Below, piece by piece: positions 47,612 through 56,288 of a DNA stretch of 64,000 nucleotides. The stretch comes from Sphingomonas alpina (GTDB lineage Bacteria > Pseudomonadota > Alphaproteobacteria > Sphingomonadales > Sphingomonadaceae). The position numbers and the translations under genes were made by a program. The notes beneath the pieces are model-generated. The model saw nothing but the letters and a program-made list of their open reading frames with translations, was not told the DNA's origin and made no database searches. The stretch is taken from the NCBI RefSeq assembly GCF_014490665.1, contig NZ_CP061038.1:1240001-1304000 (forward strand). The letters run 5' to 3'. Numbering within the stretch: position 1 is the stretch's first letter; the number at the start of each line of letters is the position of its first letter.

Positions 47612-49666
47612 TCAAACCGACAATCTGGCATCCCCCTCGATCACCCGCTGCGCCAGCTTCGGCGGCGTACCCGGCTGCCACAGGCGTGCCTGATGCGACA
47701 CGCGATAGCGCAGCGGGCCGCCGTCGGGCGTGGTCGCGCGCGCGATCGGGCGGACGATGCACACGAATTCGGTCTCGATCGCGTCCGGCCCGGCGCTGAC
47801 CACGGCATAGCCATGGCCGGCCATGTCGACGAATTCCAGATGCGGCGCGACGCCGGGATTGGTCAGCGCCCGGGCCTTCGCGATGTCGCCGCTTGCCGCA
47901 TATTCCAGCGCGCTGCGTACCCCGCGCTTGATCGTCAGGTTGATCGTGTGCTCGGGCGCGGCACCCGCCGTCTTGCGCACGAACAGCGGCAGTGTGGGGG
48001 ACTCCTTGAAATATTCGGCGGCTTCGCCCATGCCCGGCGCGGAAATCGAACCCGTGATGAAGCTCACCCCGACCGGCTCGAACCCGGCGGGCGGCAAGGC
48101 CGGCGCGGCATAGCCCGCCCAGAAGCTGTGGCGGTCGCCCGATACGGTGACGAAGCCCGACACCTTGTGATCGCGGACGGTGTCATAGATCTCGGCACGC
48201 TCGGCGAACGCGCCGCTGAAATCGCCGCCGCCGAACGTGCCATACCCCTTGCCCGGCCATGCCGCCTTCACGAATCCGGCGGGCAGGTTCTGCGGGTCGG
48301 TCCGCATGTCGAGCGTGCCGTTGGTCGCGCCCCAGATCTTCCAGGTCGCGGTCGATCGGGTCAGTCTTTCCTTGAGCCAGGCCTTCTGCTCGCGGCCGAG
48401 CACGGTGTAGGCGGGCTCGCCCTTGCGAAAATTGGCGATCGTCTTGTCGCCGATCGCGATGGTCGCGGGCGGCTTGCCCCCGGCATAGTCTTTCCCGCCA
48501 TCGACGATCTCCAGCCACTCTTGCGGGATGACCGGATACTCTCCCGAATCGAGCGCCGCCGCCTCGGCCCGGTCGGTCGGGTCCGCCATCTTGTAACTGT
48601 GCAGGTCGGTCAGGATCAGCTCGACATGCCGGCCATAGCGCAGCGCGCGATAGGCGGTCATGCTGCCGACCGCGACGCGGTTGTTCGCCTCCGTGCCGAA
48701 ACCATGATCGTCGAACGTCTCGATCGCCGCGGCCGTCACCGCGGGCGGGCGGAACTGGTCGAGTCCCGCGCCCGATGCCTTGCGCACGCGCGACGGGATA
48801 TATTCCCACCACGCCTGGTTGGCGGCGACGCGCAACGGCTGCGCGGGCTCGACCTTGCCGCCATATTTGATGAAGCTCTGCCAGCCCTGCCACGAGAATT
48901 CGTGATTGTCGCCGATGCACACGAACGGGAAATGGGCCCGCGCGTCCTGGATGTCGGGATCGTCGATATGCGCACGATAGACGTGGCGATATCCGGCCAG
49001 GTTGGTCGGTACATGGAAATTGCTGACCTTACGCGCGTCGGGCACCCGGCCGAGGTCATAGACGGTGCGCGAATAACGGTGCGGCACCTCGTCGGGATAT
49101 TCGACCACTTCGTAAATGAAGTCGCCCAGATGGAGCACGAAGCCAAGCTTGCGGTCGTCGGGCGCGCGCTCATCCTCCCAGATCATCCGGCGAAACGCGT
49201 TCTGCGCGCCTTCATTGACGCTCTGGCACGACACGAAGGCGAAGCGGACCGGTCGCCGGTCGGTGACGCGCGGCGCGGTGATCGTGCGCCCGATCCGGCT
49301 GCCGGCGCCCTTGTCGTCGGTGAACCGATACCAATAGACCGTCGCCGGAGAGAGGCCACCGACCAGCGCGCGGCAGGTCCAGTCGGCCGCCGCCAGCACC
49401 GGCACGCGCGCCGTGGCGACGACGCGGCGGAAATCCGCGTCCAGCGCGACTTCGACCGTCAGCGTGTGCTGATCGCCTTGGTCGAACGGCCGCCTGGTCC
49501 ACAGCACGATGCTCTGCTCATCCGGATCGCCCGAAGCGACGCCCTGCGGATACAGTGCACGATCCTCGCGCCACGCGACTTGCGACGGAGCGGCCGTCGA
49601 TCTCGTCGCCCATACGCCGGCGATCCCGATGACCGCAGCGCTTGCCAGAAACTGTCGTCGATCCAT
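47612..49666 (-). CDS. phoD: PhoD-type alkaline phosphatase
   Basis: The ATG at 49666 follows GGGAG and gives 684 residues with a Tat signal (MDRRQFLASAAVIGIAGVWA). The N-terminal domain has FPQGVASGDP-like VASGDPDEQSIVLWTR, and the catalytic domain has LHLGDFIYE, CIGDNHEF, SGDRHSFWAG and metal-binding Asp/Asn/His residues. PhoD enzymes hydrolyse phosphodiesters and monoesters in the periplasm and use Ca2+/Fe3+. A very long frame on the opposite strand is its shadow. Phosphate (Pho) regulation is likely, but no Pho box was identified. Confidence 0.9.
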   Translation of the reverse strand: MDRRQFLASAAVIGIAGVWATRSTAAPSQVAWREDRALYPQGVASGDPDEQSIVLWTRRPFDQGDQHTLTVEVALDADFRRVVATARVPVLAAADWTCRALVGGLSPATVYWYRFTDDKGAGSRIGRTITAPRVTDRRPVRFAFVSCQSVNEGAQNAFRRMIWEDERAPDDRKLGFVLHLGDFIYEVVEYPDEVPHRYSRTVYDLGRVPDARKVSNFHVPTNLAGYRHVYRAHIDDPDIQDARAHFPFVCIGDNHEFSWQGWQSFIKYGGKVEPAQPLRVAANQAWWEYIPSRVRKASGAGLDQFRPPAVTAAAIETFDDHGFGTEANNRVAVGSMTAYRALRYGRHVELILTDLHSYKMADPTDRAEAAALDSGEYPVIPQEWLEIVDGGKDYAGGKPPATIAIGDKTIANFRKGEPAYTVLGREQKAWLKERLTRSTATWKIWGATNGTLDMRTDPQNLPAGFVKAAWPGKGYGTFGGGDFSGAFAERAEIYDTVRDHKVSGFVTVSGDRHSFWAGYAAPALPPAGFEPVGVSFITGSISAPGMGEAAEYFKESPTLPLFVRKTAGAAPEHTINLTIKRGVRSALEYAASGDIAKARALTNPGVAPHLEFVDMAGHGYAVVSAGPDAIETEFVCIVRPIARATTPDGGPLRYRVSHQARLWQPGTPPKLAQRVIEGDARLSV

Positions 49667-49723
49667 CTCACGCTCCCGGCGCTCGTTTGGGTGGATAGTT
49701 TCGTGGTGGCGACCTCTGGTCAA

Positions 49724-50005
49724 GCTGCTCTGTCGAGGGCGTTACAAATCAAGGCTACGATCTCTTTGCCGAAAACTGCACCGCTCGTTGGAGCGAATGG
49801 CCATCCTCGTTTCTCTTGGTCGTTGTGGGCGATATCAGGAACAATGCCGAGTGTAGCTGTCGTTGCTTTTGCAGGCGGGCTAGACCCACAAGCCGCCATT
49901 CAGCGGCCACCTAATGCCTCCCTACTCCCGACGTTCGTTAATCTGGGCTCGACAAATAGCTTTCGACCGAAGCTAAGTCGCGGACCTAACCCAAGGATTT
50001 CCCAT
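49724..50005. other. Intergenic region
   Basis: About 280 bp between phoD and the next rightward gene. The base composition is lower in GC than in the neighbours. No gene or clear signal is seen apart from the AAGGA binding site next to 50006. Confidence 0.4.
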
Positions 50006-50440
50006 ATGCAGGCCATCGTGTGGCTGATTTCTGTTGCTGTGTGTATCGCTTTGCTGATCGTCGCTCCGCGATTTGGCACCGGGTTCGTCATCAAACGTTC
50101 GGTAGGCGCGATCATCGGCGGAACAGTCCTGGTTGTGATGATTGCCCTCGCGTTGCGTGGGCTAAAAGTGCAGCCGTCTCACGCCTTCACGACGGCTCTG
50201 TTCCAGCTGCTGTTCACGGCCGTCGTCGCCGCAATGCTCAACATCATGAACTTTGTCTTTCATGGAATGGTTAACGCGCAGATCGCGTTCCACAAGCGCT
50301 ACAATGCCGCAAACCTGCACCGCTTTCCGATCAGTTTCCTTATCGGCTATGAGCGCCAGCTGAAAATGTTCGGCACGATGATGTGGTGCTTAGGATCGGC
50401 TTTGATGCTCTATGGCGTCTGGTTCGACATGAAGGTGTGA
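50006..50440 (+). CDS. Small polytopic membrane protein
   Basis: The ATG at 50006 follows AAGGA and gives 144 residues with four hydrophobic helices (about 2-20, 32-52, 60-85 and 118-138) and a conserved-looking loop FHKRYNAANLHRFPISFLIGYERQ between the third and fourth. No family is recognised. It stands at the left edge of the accessory region. Confidence 0.65.
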   Translation: MQAIVWLISVAVCIALLIVAPRFGTGFVIKRSVGAIIGGTVLVVMIALALRGLKVQPSHAFTTALFQLLFTAVVAAMLNIMNFVFHGMVNAQIAFHKRYNAANLHRFPISFLIGYERQLKMFGTMMWCLGSALMLYGVWFDMKV

Positions 50441-50882
50441 GCGCCGGTATGCGTCAACCGAGCGCGGCCACGCCTCGAAGTCGTTTCGCGAACAAGATAC
50501 GGAAGACCGTGGATCAAGCGTCGCCCAATGCACTCGAGGATAAAGACGGCCGTGGCGGCCGAAGTTGCTGGTCCTCGTGCTACCTCCCGGTAATCAGCCT
50601 GTGCCGAAGATCTTCAGCCGCTTCAGCAAGGACCCACAAGCGGACATTCAGCGCCGCCTTCGCACTTCCCGAAATCTGCCGCTCATTCCGGTACCTGGCC
50701 GCGGCCGGAACTGGGCCGGAAGCTGCTTGTCCGCTTCCCGATCAAGAGCCAATAAAACAGACATTTGGGCTGCGTCGTCGATACGATTCCGATCGCGCCC
50801 GAGGACCCAATTCGACCGCAATCGTCGCGCGATCAAGCCGCTAGGCTCGGCAGGATCAAGGCGATGTATGATCCCGATCTCC
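50441..50882. other. Non-coding or decayed stretch left of microsatellite
   Basis: From 50441 to about 51016 several frames are open but read as Arg/Ser/Pro-rich, low-information protein with no binding sites. I see no gene. The stretch contains the GGCTC microsatellite and may be a remnant of a disrupted gene. Confidence 0.45.
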
Positions 50883-50920
50883 GGCTCGGCTCGGCTCGGC
50901 TCGGCTCGGCTCGGCTCGGC
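50883..50920. repeat. Pentanucleotide microsatellite (GGCTC)7
   Basis: Seven perfect GGCTC copies followed by GGC. In the frame leading into the SspB-like gene it encodes ARLGS-type repeats. Because five is not a multiple of three, each unit gained or lost would shift any frame that crosses it. It lies about 100 bp upstream of the preferred ATG of that gene. Confidence 0.93.
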
Positions 50921-51016
50921 GATCATCCCGGGCGAGTCAGCCGAGGGCATCAAGGTCAGGACGCGAGATTTCCGACGAGCGCAGTCGATATCCACCATGA
51001 AAAGGTGAATTCACTC

Positions 51017-53014
51017 ATGATCAATCGAGCGAGCGCTGGCTTGAATACTAAAGTAGAACCAGTCCGGACTAAGGCTCCACCCGGCAATAGAGGCGGATAC
51101 ATCGCCACAACCTTGACCTTTGCAGCCCAAGGCCTACCATTCGCTTGCCCTTTTAGGCTCCGGGGGAACGGGGATGAAGGTAATTTCTTGCCATGGAATT
51201 CATGTGCGCGGCGCTCGAGTAGCGCGCAGGTGGTAGCCGCCCCGAGCCCGAAACCGCGCCGCAAGGCCCGACGCTCCAGCAGAATCGGGCCGCCATCTGT
51301 CAAGATCTTACGGCGCATGCTGGCAAAGAAGCGAGCGCAAGGTCCGGGCGGTAGCAAGGCTCTGATCATTGCGGTGCGGAAGGACAGCTCAGGTGTCCGA
51401 ATCCCGGAGCCGCTTCGCGCCACGCCCCACCCGGTCGCGGTCTTCGTCGTGCAACATCAGTTCTGGGACATCGAGGATGCCGAGGACTGCTTCAAGGTCA
51501 CGCTCGCTTTCCACGGCGTCCAGGAAGAGCTGACCATTCCTTATGACGCGCTGAGCGACTTCTTCGAGCGTGCCGATCTCAACGAGACCGAGAAGGACGC
51601 GCCGTTTTCCTCGGCCGACATTCCGCTCGAAGCCGAGGCGATCCGAAGCGCACTTGCCGAAAAGGCGGCGATGGGTCCGGGCGATGAACTTGCGATCCAG
51701 CTCCGGGGCGCGGCCGATCGCTGCACATTCGATCCCAAGCCGCTTTCGACGCTGAGCGGCCCCCATCTCGATCTCATCATCGACTGCAACTACTGGAACC
51801 TCGTCCCGCTCGATGATCATTTCGAGATCGTCGTCCTGGACGGCCTCCAACGCGTCCATGTGTCCGTGCCGTATGATGCGGTAGAAGAGGGGTTCGCATT
51901 CAGCCTAGTAGGCGAGGCGGGTGTGGCAAGGCTCGGGCGCGAGGTCACCACGCTGACCAAGGAGGAGATGGGCGGGGTCGAATTCTCCCTGTCGGACAAG
52001 CTCGAAAAGCTACTTGCAGGCGTAAAACCCTCACTCGCACTTGGCATTATGCTGACGGCACTGGTCTGGGCGTTGATATCCCCGGTTCTGATCTATCTCG
52101 CGTCTGCGCAGCACCAGATTCCGGCAAACAAGATACTGTTCTTCGCCTATCTCAGCCCGGACATCCTCGCCGCCCTCAAGACGGGGTATGTGCCCGTCGC
52201 GACACTGTTGAGCGACTTGCCGCTGCTGGCGGGCTTGGTAGCGCTCTGGGCCACGACGCTCGCGATAACGGCGCTGGCCGTCGCTTTGCCGATGCACGAC
52301 CACAAGCCGATGCACATGCAGGCAGGAATCGCGGGCTTCTTCTACGCATATGTGGTCACGCTGCTCATCTATGGCGGCTTCACGATCAGCTACCGCTACG
52401 TCCCGGGAATTCTGAGGATTCTCTGGATCGTGCTGCTGTTCGGCCTCGGCGAGCGGCTCAAGCGAGCATATCCGCCGAACTCAATGGGAGCGATGTACTT
52501 TCCGCAGGTCGTGGACGGTCTGTTCGCCATCGCCGCGAGCCTGATCATCGCGCAGGGGATCGACAAGACCTACGACCAAGCTCTGTCAGGCGCAGCCTTC
52601 GTCCTCATCTACTTTGCCATCATGCTGCTCTTTGGCCGGCGACTTGTGCGCGCGTTGCTGATGCGCCAACTCGTGCGGAGCTTCATGGTGGCCGACGACA
52701 TCGAGATTCCGAGCGGTGAAGTATCCCGCATCAGCCAGGCGACAACAGCTGCGAAAGGAATTTTCGGGCAGTTCCGGCGCAAGCGAGAACGGTTGGTTCT
52801 GCTGTCGTACGAAGAGCTTGTCGCGGAGTATAAGAAGGAATTCGGCGGCAACGATCGCGAACGGCTACGGCTTGCGAATTATCGCTGGAAGGACGCCGAG
52901 CCCCCGTTGGTCGGCGGCATATTCGCGCTGATGCTGGTGTGGAGTGGGTGCGTTCTCTTCGCATTGTGGGCCGCCACCAATCTCAATCTCTACATCCTGG
53001 GCGTTGGCCGATAA
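51017..53014 (+). CDS. Membrane protein with two SspB-like domains (novel architecture)
   Basis: The start is uncertain: ATG at 51017 (AAGGTG upstream) gives 665 residues; TTG at 51188 (GAAGGT six bases upstream) gives about 608 and fits the recognisable part better. Two consecutive segments resemble the alphaproteobacterial SspB ClpX adaptor. Domain 1 (about residues 97-186) has LRRMLAKKRAQGPGG ... VAVFVVQHQFWDIEDA ... LTIPYDALSDFF; domain 2 (about 208-295) has IRSALAEKAAMGPGDELAIQ ... HLDLIIDCNYW ... HVSVPYDAVEEGF. Then come about seven transmembrane helices (from about 338), a charged cytoplasmic-looking loop and a final helix. SspB delivers ssrA-tagged proteins to ClpXP; a membrane-tethered double copy suggests substrate capture at the membrane. 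Function is inference. Confidence 0.72.
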   Translation: MINRASAGLNTKVEPVRTKAPPGNRGGYIATTLTFAAQGLPFACPFRLRGNGDEGNFLPWNSCARRSSSAQVVAAPSPKPRRKARRSSRIGPPSVKILRRMLAKKRAQGPGGSKALIIAVRKDSSGVRIPEPLRATPHPVAVFVVQHQFWDIEDAEDCFKVTLAFHGVQEELTIPYDALSDFFERADLNETEKDAPFSSADIPLEAEAIRSALAEKAAMGPGDELAIQLRGAADRCTFDPKPLSTLSGPHLDLIIDCNYWNLVPLDDHFEIVVLDGLQRVHVSVPYDAVEEGFAFSLVGEAGVARLGREVTTLTKEEMGGVEFSLSDKLEKLLAGVKPSLALGIMLTALVWALISPVLIYLASAQHQIPANKILFFAYLSPDILAALKTGYVPVATLLSDLPLLAGLVALWATTLAITALAVALPMHDHKPMHMQAGIAGFFYAYVVTLLIYGGFTISYRYVPGILRILWIVLLFGLGERLKRAYPPNSMGAMYFPQVVDGLFAIAASLIIAQGIDKTYDQALSGAAFVLIYFAIMLLFGRRLVRALLMRQLVRSFMVADDIEIPSGEVSRISQATTAAKGIFGQFRRKRERLVLLSYEELVAEYKKEFGGNDRERLRLANYRWKDAEPPLVGGIFALMLVWSGCVLFALWAATNLNLYILGVGR

Positions 53015-53451
53015 CGACCTAAATCCTTAATTGGTCCGCTCGGGCCCGAGCCGGTTTGGCCCGTCGCGAACGCGTTCAAGACGGAGTCATCGCAAGCGTC
53101 AGCGCCGGTCCCACCTTGGCATCGAGGCGCGTGCGCGCCCATTTCGCGGTGTCGCCATCCGGATTCAGCTCGGGTATTCCGGTGACAGTCCACTTAACTG
53201 CGCCAGCGAGCTTCGGCTTGGCCAATTAAGTGGACTGTCACCGAACCCTTGCCGCTCTGGCGAAGAGTGGGTGTGCAAGCGGAAGGCGTCTTCGCGGGGA
53301 ACTGGCTGCAAGCGCAGCGATGAAGCCGGGCGGAAGGTCGCTTGCAGCGCGCCAAGGGCGAAGTCCTAATTCAACGATATGCCGCATACAAAGTCTTGGG
53401 CTGGCTCGACGCCGCTAAATCTCCTAACCTTTCCGAAGAGAGGGTAGAGTC
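53015..53451. other. Intergenic region left of Septu genes
   Basis: About 440 bp without a believable gene. It contains the inverted repeat at 53181-53242. I see no reverse transcriptase gene or retron-like structured RNA here. Confidence 0.45.
53181..53242. repeat. Inverted repeat with 17-bp perfect arms
   Basis: GGTGACAGTCCACTTAA (53181-53197) is matched by TTAAGTGGACTGTCACC (53226-53242) across a 28-bp loop. It could be a REP/RAYT-type palindrome, a small mobile hairpin or a terminator between the SspB-like gene and the Septu genes. Confidence 0.88.
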
Positions 53452-54750
53452 ATGGATAGGCAAGGCTTCAAAAGGCTGAAAATTCAAGGATGGCGACAAT
53501 TTCATGCCATCGACATAGAAGTACATCCTCGCTTGACGATTATAACGGGCGCAAACGGTGCCGGAAAAAGCACTATCCTAAGCTTTTTAACACGCCACTT
53601 CGGATATAACCGAGATTTTCTGGCGACCCCTCAAACAAAATCCGGGATCGTGTCTTTCACATTCGGCATATTTAAAGTTATTAAGCGAAACCTTTTTTTC
53701 TCCGGCCAATATGACGCCGGCCAAGGCACACGGATAGGCGAGATTGAATATGCGTCAGGCCAGCAAGCCTCAATATTTCTTCCGCCATCTCAGGGGTTGA
53801 ACTATTCAATATCGATCCACGGCCAGCAGCATGTGGATGGCGTGCACATTGACTCTCATCGCCCGCCGAACATTTATCGTCATGTTTCGACCATTTCCAC
53901 GGCCTCGCCCTCAAGCACCGACATTGGGAATGGGCTCAATTCGGAATACATGAATTACTATTCCAACGGGCAAATTAACCAAGGGAGTCTGCATCACATA
54001 AAATTGTCTTTGATCCAAATGAGCATATTTGGCCATGGCAACAACACCATGGAGCCTAATCCCGAGCTGATCAGGCTTTTCAGTGGTTTTGAGCAAAAGC
54101 TACGCGAGATTCTACCACCGTCTCTCGGTTTCGAGCGGCTGGTGATCCGATCACCAGAAGTTCTACTTTCCACAAAATCAGGTGATTTTCTAATTGATGC
54201 AGCATCAGGAGGCGTCATCAAGCTTATTGAGGTTGCTTGGCAAATCTATTTCTACTCGCAAGGCAAGTCGGGATTCGTTGTCACATTCGATGAGCCGGAA
54301 AACCATCTGCATCCTTCCATGCAAAAATCGTTTCTTCCTAACATAATGAAGGCTTTTCCAAACACCCAGATCATCGTAGTCACGCACAGTCCCTTCATCA
54401 TCTCGGCGATGCGGGATTCCTTCGTGTATGTGCTTCGCTACGAGGACACTGATGTCGCAAGCGATGGCGATGATCAAAGCATCAAGGGCATGATGGGATC
54501 GCGCGTCTACGCCGAGCAGTTGGACACCGTGAATAAGGCCGGAACCGCAAGCGAAATCCTGAGAGACGTTCTCGGCATCACGACCACAATCCCGGATTGG
54601 GCAGAAGATAGGGTCGAGCAGATCGTGGCGGATTATCAGGGTTGGCCGATGAACAAGGACACCGTCGCCGCCATATACGCACAATTGGAACGAGAGGGCT
54701 TGGCCGCCAGCTATCCGACGGTGCTTGCCAGCCTGACGAGGCCTCAATGA
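53452..54750 (+). CDS. ptuA: Septu-type AAA/ABC-like ATPase (PtuA)
   Basis: The 432-residue protein has Walker A GANGAGKST (residues 33-41), a signature-like ASGG (251-254), Walker B FVVTFDE (D280, E281) and an H-loop VVTHSPF (H312), the AAA_15/AAA_21 OLD-type ATPase core without a TOPRIM domain. The following gene encodes an HNH nuclease and overlaps it by 4 bp, the arrangement of the Septu anti-phage system (PtuA plus PtuB). PtuA is thought to hold and control the nuclease until infection. The first two thirds are AT-rich relative to neighbours, indicating horizontal transfer. Confidence 0.82.
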   Translation: MDRQGFKRLKIQGWRQFHAIDIEVHPRLTIITGANGAGKSTILSFLTRHFGYNRDFLATPQTKSGIVSFTFGIFKVIKRNLFFSGQYDAGQGTRIGEIEYASGQQASIFLPPSQGLNYSISIHGQQHVDGVHIDSHRPPNIYRHVSTISTASPSSTDIGNGLNSEYMNYYSNGQINQGSLHHIKLSLIQMSIFGHGNNTMEPNPELIRLFSGFEQKLREILPPSLGFERLVIRSPEVLLSTKSGDFLIDAASGGVIKLIEVAWQIYFYSQGKSGFVVTFDEPENHLHPSMQKSFLPNIMKAFPNTQIIVVTHSPFIISAMRDSFVYVLRYEDTDVASDGDDQSIKGMMGSRVYAEQLDTVNKAGTASEILRDVLGITTTIPDWAEDRVEQIVADYQGWPMNKDTVAAIYAQLEREGLAASYPTVLASLTRPQ

Positions 54751-55424
54751 GGGCCTTGGCGAAGGGACCAGCACCGGCCATTCTTGCGCAGAACGGGGCT
54801 CAATGGCGCGCCGACTTGCTGGCTATCCTCGGGCGAGGCGATAAGCCGTCCGAAGCAATAAAGGGGCGATATCGGCATAAGGACATCAAAGCTGCGATCA
54901 TTGAAGAGACGCATGGAAAATGCGCGTATTGCGAGAGCAAAGTCCGTCATATCACACATGGGGACATCGAGCATATCGTGCCGAAGTCAAAGGTTCCCGC
55001 GAAAGCCTATGACTGGCCTAACCTGACGCTTGCTTGCGATGTCTGCAACGAGAACAAGGGCGATCACTACAGCAATGACCCGGCGCTGTCGCAGGACAAT
55101 CTCATCGATCCATATGTCGATGATCCGCATGACCATTTTCTGTTCATGCGTGAAGTGGTTGCCGCCCGGCCAGACAGTCTGCGCGCCAAGGCGACGGAAG
55201 TAATTATCAAGCTCAATCGGGGCGAATTAATGGAGCGCCGCCGCGAGCGGATGCAGTTTCTAGAAGGGTTGGTCTGCGCCTATGTCGGTGCTGCCGATGC
55301 TTTCAAACCGATGCTTTTGAAAGACCTTGAAGAAAATCACCTCAAGGAATCCGACGAATATTACACCACGTCAAAAACCTATATCGATGTCATGAGAGAA
55401 AAAGGCATTTTGCCCGTCGCCTAG
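54747..55424 (+). CDS. ptuB: Septu-type HNH endonuclease (PtuB)
   Basis: The ATG at 54747 overlaps the stop of the ATPase gene (ATGA) and gives 225 residues. The HNH site is CAYCESKV (C59, C62), GDIEH (H76), NLTLACDVCNENKGD (N92, C97, C100, N101, K104), with zinc-binding Cys pairs on both sides as in PtuB-type nucleases. The rest is helical. In Septu the nuclease degrades DNA when the ATPase senses phage. Both genes are in one operon. Confidence 0.84.
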   Translation: MRALAKGPAPAILAQNGAQWRADLLAILGRGDKPSEAIKGRYRHKDIKAAIIEETHGKCAYCESKVRHITHGDIEHIVPKSKVPAKAYDWPNLTLACDVCNENKGDHYSNDPALSQDNLIDPYVDDPHDHFLFMREVVAARPDSLRAKATEVIIKLNRGELMERRRERMQFLEGLVCAYVGAADAFKPMLLKDLEENHLKESDEYYTTSKTYIDVMREKGILPVA

Positions 55425-55937
55425 CGATCGAATCCGTAATCTCGCCGACGCCAGCTTTCCCCCTGTTCGCGGGAAGACGATCGCGTTGGCTGGCGGACAC
55501 GTTCCAACCGCTCTTTCGGCCCGCCCGGCGTGGGGCCGGGCGCGGTCGGCACGTGTCGCGCCAATTCCCTCACGAGTCCAATTTCTACCTTGACGCGCCG
55601 CTGATCTTCCTCGGGGGCGCGTTCACGGTGCTGGCGCTTCGCGTCTACGGACGCTTCGGGAACCCGATGAACGGCAGCTTACAGGCGGTCGACGGACGCG
55701 CTAACCGACCGCAACTGGGGCGCATAGTTGTCGACTAGCGGGTCTTGAACGAACGTCCTCTTACCCCGCCTGAGCGCCCAAAAGCAGACGGGCCGGTTTC
55801 CACCAATGTCGAACGCTCCCTACGTGAACGAATAACGGCTTTCGGGATTACCTTCGAGGCGGCTGGGTGGCCGACATCGGACGCAAAGCAGTCGAAAAGG
55901 CCATGCGACCAGACCAGCAATCCCCGTTCACCCCACA
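55425..55937. other. Gene-free stretch
   Basis: About 510 bp between ptuB and the DUF5681-type pair. Short open frames exist on both strands but lack binding sites and recognisable content. A GC-rich hairpin (CCCGGC ... GCCGGG, about 55528-55544) is the only visible structure; it may terminate the ptuAB transcript. Confidence 0.45.
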
Positions 55938-56288
55938 TCACTCCCAATCCACCCCATTAACAAGCTCCCCCAAACACGCCGTGCACCCGCACCCTTGCCG
56001 CGCCTCCATCGCCGCCGCGCGCCTTTGGTCGTTAAGTTCTATCGCCCGGTCCCGGGCGGCGCTGAGTTCTTCGGCCAGATCGATCTCCGGGCCGTCATCG
56101 CCGTCGTAACCCGCCCCGATCCGGCCCCAGCCGCGATTGAGCAGCATTACCGCCGCCGCCATGCGGACCGTCTCGCTTCCTTTGCTGTCGGTGGCGATCA
56201 TCGCGATGGCGTCGAGCGCGGCTTCGGTATGGATGCGCGCCAGTTCGGACAGCAACTGGCTGTCGGCAGTGCGCAGCGCGCGGCTCAT
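55938..56288 (-). CDS. Hypothetical protein of DUF5681-type locus
   Basis: The 116-residue product starts with an ATG overlapping the stop of the DUF5681-type gene by 4 bp. The segment SELARIHTEAALDAIAMIA ... AAAVMLLNRGWGR is the helical repeat pattern often found with phage-related small proteins that follow DUF5681. The C-terminus has GCGCTACLGE with three Cys that may bind metal. Role unknown. Confidence 0.65.
   Translation of the reverse strand: MSRALRTADSQLLSELARIHTEAALDAIAMIATDSKGSETVRMAAAVMLLNRGWGRIGAGYDGDDGPEIDLAEELSAARDRAIELNDQRRAAAMEARQGCGCTACLGELVNGVDWE

Noticed and set aside
47528..50440. A 970-codon rightward frame opposite phoD
   Set aside because: Most of it is the antisense shadow of the phosphatase gene, reading as Arg/Ala/His-rich protein; only the last 144 codons (from 50006) form a believable gene.
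50565..51008. Gene crossing the GGCTC microsatellite
   Set aside because: The frames read low-complexity residues (ARLGS repeats) with no start signal; kept as non-coding.
53015..53451. Retron upstream of the Septu pair
   Set aside because: No reverse transcriptase frame or matching structured RNA is visible; the genes form a stand-alone pair.
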